From positions 1-64,000 of the forward strand of contig NZ_MWLN01000191.1 in the NCBI RefSeq assembly GCF_002198655.1: DNA of 64,000 bases. Reading direction: 5' to 3'. This stretch comes from Kineosporia sp. A_224. Its GTDB lineage: Bacteria; Actinomycetota; Actinomycetes; Actinomycetales; Kineosporiaceae. Of this stretch, positions 24,494 to 32,825 are shown piece after piece. The position numbers and the translations under genes were made by a program. The notes below the pieces were generated by a model. That model worked only from the letters and a program-made list of their open reading frames with translations. It did not search any database and was not told the origin of the DNA. Numbering within the stretch: position 1 is the stretch's first letter; each line of letters starts with the position of its first letter.

Positions 24494-25692
24494 AGATCGA
24501 CGCGATCGAGACCGTCCGGCACGAGGGCTTCCCGAACCTGCTCTTCGTCCTCGTCCACAGTGAGGGGCTGGTCGGGCTCGGCGAGACGTTCTACGGTGCC
24601 GAGGCCGTGGAGTCCTACCTCCACTCCGTAGCCGCGCCCCTGCTCGTCGGCCAGGACCCGCGCCGCATCGTGGCGATCAACCGGTCGCTCGAGGGGTACG
24701 TCGGGTATGCCGGTAGCGGCGTCGAGACGCGCGCGCGGTCAGCGGTGGACGTCGCGCTGTGGGATCTCTCCGGGCAGCGCGCGGGGCTCCCGCTGCACGA
24801 CCTCATGGGTGGGCGGACCCGCGATTCGATCGGTGTCTACAACACCTGCGCCGGGACCCACTACGTGCGACGCGACGGCCAGGCCACACAGAACTACGGC
24901 CGAGGCGTCGACGGTCGGTGGGAGGACCTCGATCGCTTCATGTCCGACGCCGGCGGCCTTGCGGAGGAGCTGCTGTCCGAGGGCATCACCGGCATGAAGA
25001 TCTGGCCCTTCGACGCGTTCGCGGAGGCGTCGCAGGGCATGAGCATCACCCGCGAGCAGATGCAGGCCGGTCTGGACCCGATCCGCAAGATTCGTGCGGC
25101 CGTCGGGGACCGGATGGACGTCATGATCGAGCTTCACGCTCTGTGGAGCGCACCCGCCGCGGCCTCGATCGTGCGTGCCCTTGAGCCCTACTCCCCGTTC
25201 TGGGTCGAGGACCCGGTGCGCTCGGACCTGCTGGGGGCTCTGCACGAGGTACACGTGGCCGCGGAGCGCACCGGCACGATGATTGCCGCAGGCGAGACAG
25301 TGGCCGCCGTGGCGGGCTATGTGCCGCTCCTGGCTGCTCGGTCGATCGACGTCGCCACGGTGGACGTCGTCTGGTGCGGCGGCATCACTCACGCGTTGCG
25401 CATCGCCGCGCTCGCGGACGCACACGGCCGGGCGGTGGCTCCGCACGACTGCACCGGTCCCGTGGCGCTCGTTGCCGCTACCCACCTAGCGGTGAGCGTG
25501 CCCAACGTGCTCGTGCAGGAGACAGTCAGGGCGAGCCTGCGCACGTGGTACCAGGAGTTCGTCACCGAGCTCCCGCCGGTGGCCAACGGGCGCATCCGCC
25601 CTCCGGAGGGCCAGGGTCTGGGAACGGCGCTGCAGCCCGACATCCGGACCCGTCGGGGCATCACCACCCGGCTCACCACGCACGGCACCTGA
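24490..25692 (+). CDS. Enolase-superfamily sugar-acid dehydratase (mandelate racemase/muconate lactonizing type)
   Basis: This 400-residue protein has the N-terminal capping domain (DAIETVRHEGFPNLLFVLV, then SAVDVALWDLSGQRAGLPLHDLMGG). The barrel carries the residues expected of this family: Lys in GMKIWPFD, acidic ligands in MIELHALW, FWVEDPV and IAAGET, and a catalytic His in APHDCTGPVAL. The His after the last strand is typical of D-galactonate/gluconate-type dehydratases. It would produce 2-keto-3-deoxy acids for the SDR and FAH enzymes. The ATG overlaps the GntR stop (ATGA). Confidence 0.85.
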   Translation: MKIDAIETVRHEGFPNLLFVLVHSEGLVGLGETFYGAEAVESYLHSVAAPLLVGQDPRRIVAINRSLEGYVGYAGSGVETRARSAVDVALWDLSGQRAGLPLHDLMGGRTRDSIGVYNTCAGTHYVRRDGQATQNYGRGVDGRWEDLDRFMSDAGGLAEELLSEGITGMKIWPFDAFAEASQGMSITREQMQAGLDPIRKIRAAVGDRMDVMIELHALWSAPAAASIVRALEPYSPFWVEDPVRSDLLGALHEVHVAAERTGTMIAAGETVAAVAGYVPLLAARSIDVATVDVVWCGGITHALRIAALADAHGRAVAPHDCTGPVALVAATHLAVSVPNVLVQETVRASLRTWYQEFVTELPPVANGRIRPPEGQGLGTALQPDIRTRRGITTRLTTHGT

Positions 25693-25807
25693 CCGCGTTG
25701 CCGGCGCCTGACCTGGCGCGTCCCGCGCCGGCATCGCCGCCCTCACCCACCGCCGGCCGTCCGGCCGATAGCCTGCGCACGGGGACTGGAGCGAGGAAGG
25801 AGCGACC

Positions 25808-26554
25808 GTGCCGAACCACGACTCGATGTGGATGCCGTTCGCCCAGGAGCTCATCGTCCGCATCGTGTCCGGCCGCTACCCGGCCGGCTCACTGATCCCC
25901 ACCGAGACGCAGCTGGGCGAGGAGTTCGGCGTCAGCCGCACCGTCGTCCGCGAGGGTACGAAGGTGCTCGCAGACAAAGGCCTCCTGCTCAGTCGCCGGG
26001 GGCTCGGGACGCGCGTGCTCGACCCGTCAGAGTGGCGCACGTTCGACCCGGACGTGCTCGCCGCCCGCCTCGAGCACGGGGACAGGTCGACCGTCCTGCG
26101 CGAGGTGCTCGTCCTGCGCCGCTCGATCGAGCCCGAGCTCGCGGCCCGTGCCGCCGAGCTCGCCGAGGACGATGAGCTCGCGGACCTGACCCAGTTCATG
26201 AGCACTCTTGCAGCGGCACAGAGAGACACCAAGGCCTACATGCGTCTCGACGCCGAGTTCCACGCGCGGGTGGCGGAGCTGGGTCGTAACAGCCTTCTGC
26301 GGGACGTCACACGCTTCCTCGAGCACCCTGTCGCGATCCAGCGCGAGCTCACCGGCAAGATCCCCGGCGCCAGCACCAAGGAGACGCACCGCCAGCACAA
26401 CGCGGTGTTCCTCGCTATCGTCGACCGCGACCCGGAGCGGGCCCGGGTGGCCATGCTCGACCACATCCGCTGGGCCGAGGACCGCCTCGACCGTGTGCTC
26501 ACCGCCTCGAACGGCACAGGCACGGGTGCGAGCAAGCGTCGACGGGCACGCTGA
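25808..26554 (+). CDS. FCD-domain GntR-family regulator
   Basis: This 248-residue protein starts GTG 25808 after GGAAGGAG. The winged helix reads PTETQLGEEFGVSRTVVREGTKVLADKGLL, followed by an FCD domain (FHARVAELGRNSL, HRQHNAVFLAIVDRD, DHIRWAEDR). Its N-terminus (DSMWMPFAQEL) and wing resemble those of the GntR at 42389, suggesting paralogues. It faces the ABC importer operon convergently. Confidence 0.88.
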   Translation: MPNHDSMWMPFAQELIVRIVSGRYPAGSLIPTETQLGEEFGVSRTVVREGTKVLADKGLLLSRRGLGTRVLDPSEWRTFDPDVLAARLEHGDRSTVLREVLVLRRSIEPELAARAAELAEDDELADLTQFMSTLAAAQRDTKAYMRLDAEFHARVAELGRNSLLRDVTRFLEHPVAIQRELTGKIPGASTKETHRQHNAVFLAIVDRDPERARVAMLDHIRWAEDRLDRVLTASNGTGTGASKRRRAR

Positions 26555-26557
26555 GCG

Positions 26558-27484
26558 CTATTTGCCGCTGCCGGCGAACAGACCGGTGACGATGTACTTC
26601 TGCGTGTACAGGAAAAGGATCATCACGGGCAGGGCGGTGAGGACCGCGCCGGCGCAGAAGGTGCCCCAGTTGTCGTTGCGGAACAGCGAGATCATGCCGA
26701 AGAGACCGACGGCCGCGGTCTGGGACCGGGGGTCGCTGAGCACGACCGACGCGATGACGAAGTCGCCCGCGACACCGATGTAGACCAGCATCCCGATGAC
26801 GACGAGGATCGGCCCGACGAGGCGCAGGATGATGGTGAAGAAGATGCGGGCGTGACCGGCGCCGTCGATCTTGGCGGCCTCGTCCAGCTCTCGAGGAATC
26901 GTGTTGAAGTACCCGTACATCAGGTACGTGTTCACCCCGAGCGCACCGCCGAGATACACGAGGACGAGGCCCGGGAGCGTGTCGAGCCCGAGCGAGGGCA
27001 CGGCGTTCCCGATCGAGACCAGCAGCAGGAAGATGGCCACGACCCCCAGGAACTGGGGGAACATCTGCGTGATCACGAGAGTGCCGAGGCCGATGCGCCG
27101 GCCCGAGAACCGCAGGCGAGAGAAGGCGTACGCCGCCAGCGTGCAGAGGAACACCGAGGCCACCGCGGTGAACAGGCTGACGAACATCGTGTTGAACCAC
27201 CACCGTACGAACGGGCGCCCAGGGTCACTGACGAGCTTCACGTAGTTGTCGAGCGTGAAGCTGCGGAACAGCTGGTTGGATCCTGTGAGGGTGCCGCTCG
27301 TGGCGAACGACGTCGACACGACGTAGAGCAACGGGAACACAGCGATGGCTGAGGTGACGATGCCGACGACATGGCGCCATCCGGTGGCCATGAACCAACG
27401 ACCGAACCCGCGACGACGACGAGCCGTGGTCGCCTGCGCCGCGGGCTCCACGGGGACCGTCCTCGCGATCGGGTACGTCGCCAT
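26558..27484 (-). CDS. MalG-type ABC sugar permease
   Basis: This 308-residue inner-membrane permease has six predicted helices. The EAA loop is seen in YFNTIPRELDEAAKIDGAGHARIFFTIILRL (family consensus EAAxxDGA), and a MalG-type C-terminus ends FLYTQKYIVTGLFAGSGK. Its ATG (27484) overlaps the stop of the MalF-like gene. No ATP-binding gene follows, so a shared MsiK-type ATPase encoded elsewhere is likely, as is common in actinobacteria. Confidence 0.9.
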   Translation of the reverse strand: MATYPIARTVPVEPAAQATTARRRRGFGRWFMATGWRHVVGIVTSAIAVFPLLYVVSTSFATSGTLTGSNQLFRSFTLDNYVKLVSDPGRPFVRWWFNTMFVSLFTAVASVFLCTLAAYAFSRLRFSGRRIGLGTLVITQMFPQFLGVVAIFLLLVSIGNAVPSLGLDTLPGLVLVYLGGALGVNTYLMYGYFNTIPRELDEAAKIDGAGHARIFFTIILRLVGPILVVIGMLVYIGVAGDFVIASVVLSDPRSQTAAVGLFGMISLFRNDNWGTFCAGAVLTALPVMILFLYTQKYIVTGLFAGSGK

Positions 27485-29076
27485 CAGTAGACCTCCTCGA
27501 GCGACTTCGTCCGGCGGAACAGCACGATCGAGATCGTTGAGACGATGAAGAAGATGATCACGGCGAAGGCACTCGCCAGCCCGTAGTCCTTGGACCCGCC
27601 GACGAAAGCCAGCTTGTAGACCACGGTGATGAGGATGTCCGTCCCACCCGCGTTGATCCGCGACGTGGGGTCGGTCGGGCCGCCGCCGGTCAGCATGAAG
27701 ATGGTGTTGAAGTCGTTGAAACTGAAGGCGAACGCCGCGATGAGCAGTGGCGACGTCGACACGAGCAGCAGGGGCAGCTTGATCCGGCGGAACAGCTGCC
27801 AGGCCGTGGCGCCGTCGACGCGGGCGGCCTGCTGGATGTCCTCCGGGATGGCCTGCAGCGCGCCGGTGGACACCAGGAAGAAGTAGGGGAACCCGAACCA
27901 CACGCTGACGAGGACGACGCTCAGACGGGCCAGAAGAGGGTCGGTCAGCCACGGGATCTGTGCGCCGCCGAGCAGGACCTGGTTCACGTACCCGAACTGC
28001 GTGTTGAGCAGTCCCGACCAGATGAGACCGGACAGGAACACCGGGAACGCATAGGGAAGAATCATGATCACGCGGTAGATCTGCCGCCCGCGCATCTTCG
28101 GCTCGTTGAACGTGACAGCGAGGAAGGTTCCCAGGGCGAAGGACAGGAAGACCGACAGCAGAGCGAACATGAAGGTCCAGGCGATGACCCCGAGGATCTG
28201 CGTGTCACCGCTGGCACCGAACGCCGTCGCGTAGTTGCTGAGCCCCACGCCTGCCTTCCAGCCGGGCTCGAGCACCTTCCCCTTCCCGTTCGCGAAGTTC
28301 CCCTTGCCGTTGTCGGCGTAGACCACACCCGTCTTGGAGTCGGTCATGGTGCCGTCCTGCTCGGAGTAGACGAGCCGACTCCGGTACACGTAGGCGTTGC
28401 GAGCGTCAGCCGTCTTGAGCAGCCCCTCGTTGAGGTCGGCCGACACAGGTACGGAGAGGGCGGTGACCGTCTGCTGCTGGGCGAGAAGCTGTGGCAGGGT
28501 CAGCGTGGTGTATCCGGGTACGGACGCCGCCTTCCCGTTGTCGAAGGTCGCGTCGGTCACCGTCTCGAGGCTCTTGCCGGCGCTGCCGATCTTCGCTGTC
28601 CCGTCCGGTGCGGTGGCGAGGAGGTAGAGGGTGCCCCCCTTGCTCAGCACGGCCACGGGGTAGGCCGCGGAGCCGGGTACGCGGTCGACGGAGTTGGTGA
28701 GGATCTGAGTGACGGCCGCGGACTTGTCGATGTTGTGGCCGGACCCGTAGTTGGTGAACGACGCGTACACCGTGTAGATGATCACGAACAGCTGGAAGAC
28801 GAGCAGGAAGACGAGACCCGGCAACAGGTACTTGGCCGGGAGGCCGCCTTTGCGGAAGTACGTCACGTTGATCGCGACCAGGATCAGCGCGGCGATGACG
28901 GCACCGGCATTCTGGTCGGTCCGGGCGAAGGCGAGCACGAGGAAGACACCGAACGCGTCGACCACGGCGACCAGGACGGTCGTGATGACGATGACGGCGA
29001 GCGGCGCTCTCGTACTGTCGGGCCGGACGCGGTCGCGCGGGCTGTACTCGGTCGGCGGCGGCGGTGCGATCGCCAT
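27484..29076 (-). CDS. MalF-type ABC sugar permease with extracytoplasmic domain
   Basis: This 530-residue protein is longer than usual CUT1 permeases because about 170 residues form an extracytoplasmic loop between helices, like the P2 domain of MalF. The EAA loop reads AIPEDIQQAARVDGATAWQLFRRIKLPLL. It forms a heterodimer with the MalG-type protein. A P2-like loop is a hallmark of maltose/maltodextrin importers and favours an alpha-glucan-type or similar oligosaccharide substrate. Confidence 0.9.
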   Translation of the reverse strand: MAIAPPPPTEYSPRDRVRPDSTRAPLAVIVITTVLVAVVDAFGVFLVLAFARTDQNAGAVIAALILVAINVTYFRKGGLPAKYLLPGLVFLLVFQLFVIIYTVYASFTNYGSGHNIDKSAAVTQILTNSVDRVPGSAAYPVAVLSKGGTLYLLATAPDGTAKIGSAGKSLETVTDATFDNGKAASVPGYTTLTLPQLLAQQQTVTALSVPVSADLNEGLLKTADARNAYVYRSRLVYSEQDGTMTDSKTGVVYADNGKGNFANGKGKVLEPGWKAGVGLSNYATAFGASGDTQILGVIAWTFMFALLSVFLSFALGTFLAVTFNEPKMRGRQIYRVIMILPYAFPVFLSGLIWSGLLNTQFGYVNQVLLGGAQIPWLTDPLLARLSVVLVSVWFGFPYFFLVSTGALQAIPEDIQQAARVDGATAWQLFRRIKLPLLLVSTSPLLIAAFAFSFNDFNTIFMLTGGGPTDPTSRINAGGTDILITVVYKLAFVGGSKDYGLASAFAVIIFFIVSTISIVLFRRTKSLEEVY

Positions 29077-29175
29077 GGCTCGGACCCCTCGCTCCGGTGA
29101 GGACGTGGACGGACGGCCGGTGGAACAGCACCGGGCAGGGCTCGCCTCGCAAGGCGCCCTGCCCGGTGCCGCAGA

Positions 29176-30465
29176 TCAGCCGCTCTTGGTGATGGCCGCC
29201 TCGATCTTGGCCGCCATGGCCTTCCACAGCGCCACGGGGTCGCCCTGGCCGTTGAGGATAGCGACCTGTGTAAGACCCCACGGGCCCCACACCTGGTCCA
29301 TCGCCGGGATGCTCGGCGACAGGACCGCGGTCGCACCGATCTCGCCGAACGCCTTCATGTTCGGGTCGGCGGAGACCTCGTCGAGCGCGGCCGTGAGAGC
29401 CGGCGGGTTCTGGGCCTCCTTCCAGATGGCCACCTGGGTGTCCTTCTGCGTCATGAAGTCGGTCAGGAACAGGCTCGCGGCCAGGGGGTTCTTGGACTGC
29501 GAACTCTGGTACACGGCGTAGTTGCCCACGAACGGAGCGGCGACCTGGCCACCGGCGGACGGCACCGGGTCGATGGAGAACTTGACGCCGGACGACTTGA
29601 TACCGCCGAGGTCCCAGGGACCGGTGATGAGGTACGGGGTCTTGCCGTCCTTGAACGTCTGCAGGGCGATATCGAGCGTGGTGTTGTTGCTGATCGCACC
29701 TGACTTCCCGGCTTCAGCGAGCCACTTGGCGAACGCCTGCCCCTGCTCGTTGCCGATCGTGAGGTCGTCGGGGTTGAAGTTGCCGTTGGCGTCGGTGCCG
29801 AAGATGGTGCTGCCGAACGACGACTGCAGCGGCATCAGCATGTACGGGTTGCCGCCCTTGGGGTCCAGGCCCACGGCGAAGGGGATCTTGGCCTTTCCGG
29901 CCTTGACGAGGGCCTGCCCCGTCTTGAAGGCGTCGTCGAAGCTCGTGGGTGCAGTGGGGGCGAGCGCCGTGTTGCGGAACATCGCGAGGTTCTCCACCGT
30001 GAACGGCACCCCGTAGATCTTGCCGTCCTGGGAGACCGCGCTGATCGACTCCTTCGAGAAGGCGTTCGCCGTGTCTCCGAGCTCGACCGGCGCCACGACA
30101 CCGTTGCTCACGAGCTTGTTCGTGCTCGCCGGCGAGATGAAGATGTCCGGGCCCTTGCCCGCCGGCACGGCGGCCACGAACTGGTCGCCCATCTGGCCGA
30201 AGTCCTTCGTGACGAAGGTGACCGTGAGGCCGTTCTTCGCCGCCCAGGGCTTGACGATCGGCTCGAAGATCTTGACGTAGTAGTCCTCGGTCCAGATCGT
30301 GAGTGCGCCAGAGACGGCGGGGGCGCTCGAGGTCGCGGCCGACGGGGAGCCGGTGCTGGACGACGGCGACGTCGAGGATCCGCTGCCGCACGCGGAGAGC
30401 AGGAGGGCGGCAGCGAGGCCGACCGAACCGGCGCCGAGGAACCGGCGCCTCTGACTGGATGCCAT
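29176..30465 (-). CDS. Lipoprotein solute-binding protein of sugar ABC importer
   Basis: This 429-residue protein has a signal sequence with a twin-arginine motif (RRRFLGAG) and a lipobox LLLSACGS. A Ser/Thr/Pro-rich linker and a MalE-like fold follow (LTIWTEDYYVKIFEPIVKPW, PYLITGPWDLGGI, NPLAASLFLTDFMT). The ATG at 30465 follows AAAGG. It is the first gene of the importer operon. About 125 bp upstream lies the cluster operator-like site 30590-30605, suggesting control by the locus regulators. Confidence 0.92.
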   Translation of the reverse strand: MASSQRRRFLGAGSVGLAAALLLSACGSGSSTSPSSSTGSPSAATSSAPAVSGALTIWTEDYYVKIFEPIVKPWAAKNGLTVTFVTKDFGQMGDQFVAAVPAGKGPDIFISPASTNKLVSNGVVAPVELGDTANAFSKESISAVSQDGKIYGVPFTVENLAMFRNTALAPTAPTSFDDAFKTGQALVKAGKAKIPFAVGLDPKGGNPYMLMPLQSSFGSTIFGTDANGNFNPDDLTIGNEQGQAFAKWLAEAGKSGAISNNTTLDIALQTFKDGKTPYLITGPWDLGGIKSSGVKFSIDPVPSAGGQVAAPFVGNYAVYQSSQSKNPLAASLFLTDFMTQKDTQVAIWKEAQNPPALTAALDEVSADPNMKAFGEIGATAVLSPSIPAMDQVWGPWGLTQVAILNGQGDPVALWKAMAAKIEAAITKSG

Positions 30466-30589
30466 GTCGGGACCTTTCTGAAGGCCTGGAGAACAACCGT
30501 CGAGTCTAGGGACTGCGTCTGGCCGGTGGTGCAGATGCAGAGAGTGCCGTGCCCACTCTTGGGGATCCCGCACGCCTCGCACGAGTAAA

Positions 30590-30605
30590 CATCGTATGTA
30601 TGACT
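30590..30605. promoter_or_regulatory. Operator-like site upstream of the importer operon
   Basis: CATCGTA-TG-TATGACT resembles the perfect dyad CATCATA-TG-TATGATG at 44569. It shares its left context GAGTAAACATC with the site at 60521. It is inferred to bind one of the locus regulators. Confidence 0.5.
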
Positions 30606-30680
30606 TAAAGAGTCAAGAGCTTCGACCGATCCCCAGGTAACGATGCGGTCACGGGACTGCTCGGGCCGGCGCCCGGCCCG

Positions 30681-32825
30681 TCACGACCGCCGCTCCACGG
30701 TCGTCGTGGGGAGGACGAGCGCAGCGGACCTGGTCGGCAGCTCGATCCACGTCCCCGTGCCGTCCTGCTCTCCGCGGACCCATCCCGCGCCGTCCACGAC
30801 GTGCGAGGAGAGCGGCTGGTCGCAGTCGCCGACCTGCACCAACAGGCGCACCGGCCGTTCGCCGTAGTTGGCGACGGCGACGCCGAGCGGACCCTCGTCG
30901 ACCGGCCGGAACACCGAGTACGGATGGTGCGCCGTCCCGTCCACGTCGACGACGCGAGCGCCGAGGGTGTCCTGGTACTCGCCGTCCCAGAACCAGCGTC
31001 GCCACCTCGTCCTGAGGTCGTCCATCGCTCGGCCGTACGCCACGGTGAGCGGGAAGTCCTCTAGGCGCCCCTGGAAGTGGTACGGCTCGTAGCTCAGGAC
31101 GTAGCGGTAGAGCAGCGCCTGCCCGACGAGGTCGCGGTCATCGAAGCCGATCACCGCCGTCATGAGCGCCGCGTGCGGGTGGAGGAAGCGGGTCAGGGGC
31201 ACGTGGTCGACGGCGAAGCTGCGGTGGTAGCTCAGCTGGTAGGCCTCGAACTCGGTGTCGTAGCAGGCTTCCCCGGCCAGCAGGAAGTCCCGTCGCCGGG
31301 CGGCTGCCAGATCGGCGAAGCGACGCGCGAGCGGGATGTCGTGCGCGAACACGGGAGCGGCGCGCCGGTGCCCGTGCGACGTGTCGAAGCACAGCAGCGC
31401 CTGCCCGTGGTGGAGGCACTCGTCGAAGAGCATCCCGTCGGCGCCGAGGTCCACGATTCCCTCCACGTCGCGCTCGCAGATCGCTCGGTAGGTCTCCGAG
31501 CCGAAGCACATCGGGACGAGTCCGCGCAGATTGATCCCGAGCATCTGGGTGACGGTGTTGTACATGAAGCCCTCGAACACATACGGGTCGCCGTACGGGT
31601 CCTTGATCGCCTCGTGCACCAGCTCGTCGCGATAGCGGCGAGTGGTGCGGTCGGCCCAGGTGAACTTCGCGAACAGCACGACACGCACGTCCAGCTCGTG
31701 GCACCGCGCTATGGCCTCACGCAGGGCCGGCGCACCGCCGAGCCTCGCGTCGGGTGTGTGGTCCGGGTTGTTGCGGTCCTGCCCCCCGGTGTTCCAGCCG
31801 ACGAGCTGGATGGTCCGGACGCCGTGAGCCGCGCACGACGCCGCGACCTCCGGCAGGCGCGAGAAGGGCAGGCGCAGCTCGTCCTCGGGCGAGTTGACCT
31901 GAAGCTGCAGCCACGCGTCCGGCTCCGCTGCCCACGACGGCGGGGTCGCGGGCGTGGACCACGAGCGTCGACGATCCCGGTACATCGCGGCGCCGGACTG
32001 CCAGCCCCCGACGAAGGACGCGAGCGCGATCGGCGTGAGACGGGTCCGCTCCCCCGGCTGCAGGTAGGGGACGTGGACGGCGGCGACGCGGAGGCACGTG
32101 GGTTCGGGTGCCGCAACGTCCGCGGCGGGCACCTGCATGCGCAGCGAGTCGCCGTACCCGGGTCGCAGCTCGGCCACCCACCCGACGATCGCGTCGGCGC
32201 TCTCGTCGACGCCGAGATAGAAGCCGTGCTCACCGTCCTCGACGAGGACGAAGGGGGTCGACGGTGTCGTCGCGTGCTGTCGCATCGGCCCGTTGAGCCA
32301 CGTCGGGGTGTCGACCCCGAAGTAGGGCACGGAGTCCACGAACGTGGGTCGGAAGGGACGCCGCTGCGCGTCGGCGTAGCCCGGCGCGACGCTGAACAGG
32401 GGCCGCTCGGGATCGCGATGCGCGACGTCGCCGAGCCAGGGGAACCGGACGTCCTCGACGACGAGGTCCGACTGGTTGTCGATCTCCATGCCCAGCACCA
32501 GCCGGTCCTCGATCGCTCGGACGGAGACGCGCACCGCGATGTTGTGACGTCCACCGTGCTCGGACACGAGCGAGGGCCACTCGGCCTGGACGCCGTCGCC
32601 GTCAGGCAGCTCGCTCCACACGGGGGCATCCTGCGCCCGTGAGTCGGCGACGTTGTGACGTCGCTCGTCGAGCGGCACGCGCAGCGCGAACCCGAGTCCG
32701 AGGGCCTCGTCGCCGAGCAGGGTCCACGACCCGTCCGCGGTGCACAGCCCGACGATGGACCCGTCGGCGCGCGCGAGCTCGGCCACCAGACTGCGGCAGC
32801 CGACCAGCACCGTCTCGTCGCTCAT
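30681..32825 (-). CDS. DUF6259-like putative glycoside hydrolase
   Basis: This 714-residue protein has no signal peptide. A beta-sandwich-like N-terminal half is followed by WLQLQVNSPEDELRLPF and a TIM-barrel-like half. The latter has VRTIQLVGWNTGGQDRNNPDH, then GADGMLFDECLHHG and FLLAGEACYDTEFEAY. The Asp/Glu pair in LFDEC and the Glu in GEACYD are candidate catalytic acids. The layout recalls DUF6259 proteins, which are putative glycosidases; the recognition is from memory and no specificity is known. The ATG overlaps the upstream GH63-like stop (ATGA). Confidence 0.6.
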   Translation of the reverse strand: MSDETVLVGCRSLVAELARADGSIVGLCTADGSWTLLGDEALGLGFALRVPLDERRHNVADSRAQDAPVWSELPDGDGVQAEWPSLVSEHGGRHNIAVRVSVRAIEDRLVLGMEIDNQSDLVVEDVRFPWLGDVAHRDPERPLFSVAPGYADAQRRPFRPTFVDSVPYFGVDTPTWLNGPMRQHATTPSTPFVLVEDGEHGFYLGVDESADAIVGWVAELRPGYGDSLRMQVPAADVAAPEPTCLRVAAVHVPYLQPGERTRLTPIALASFVGGWQSGAAMYRDRRRSWSTPATPPSWAAEPDAWLQLQVNSPEDELRLPFSRLPEVAASCAAHGVRTIQLVGWNTGGQDRNNPDHTPDARLGGAPALREAIARCHELDVRVVLFAKFTWADRTTRRYRDELVHEAIKDPYGDPYVFEGFMYNTVTQMLGINLRGLVPMCFGSETYRAICERDVEGIVDLGADGMLFDECLHHGQALLCFDTSHGHRRAAPVFAHDIPLARRFADLAAARRRDFLLAGEACYDTEFEAYQLSYHRSFAVDHVPLTRFLHPHAALMTAVIGFDDRDLVGQALLYRYVLSYEPYHFQGRLEDFPLTVAYGRAMDDLRTRWRRWFWDGEYQDTLGARVVDVDGTAHHPYSVFRPVDEGPLGVAVANYGERPVRLLVQVGDCDQPLSSHVVDGAGWVRGEQDGTGTWIELPTRSAALVLPTTTVERRS

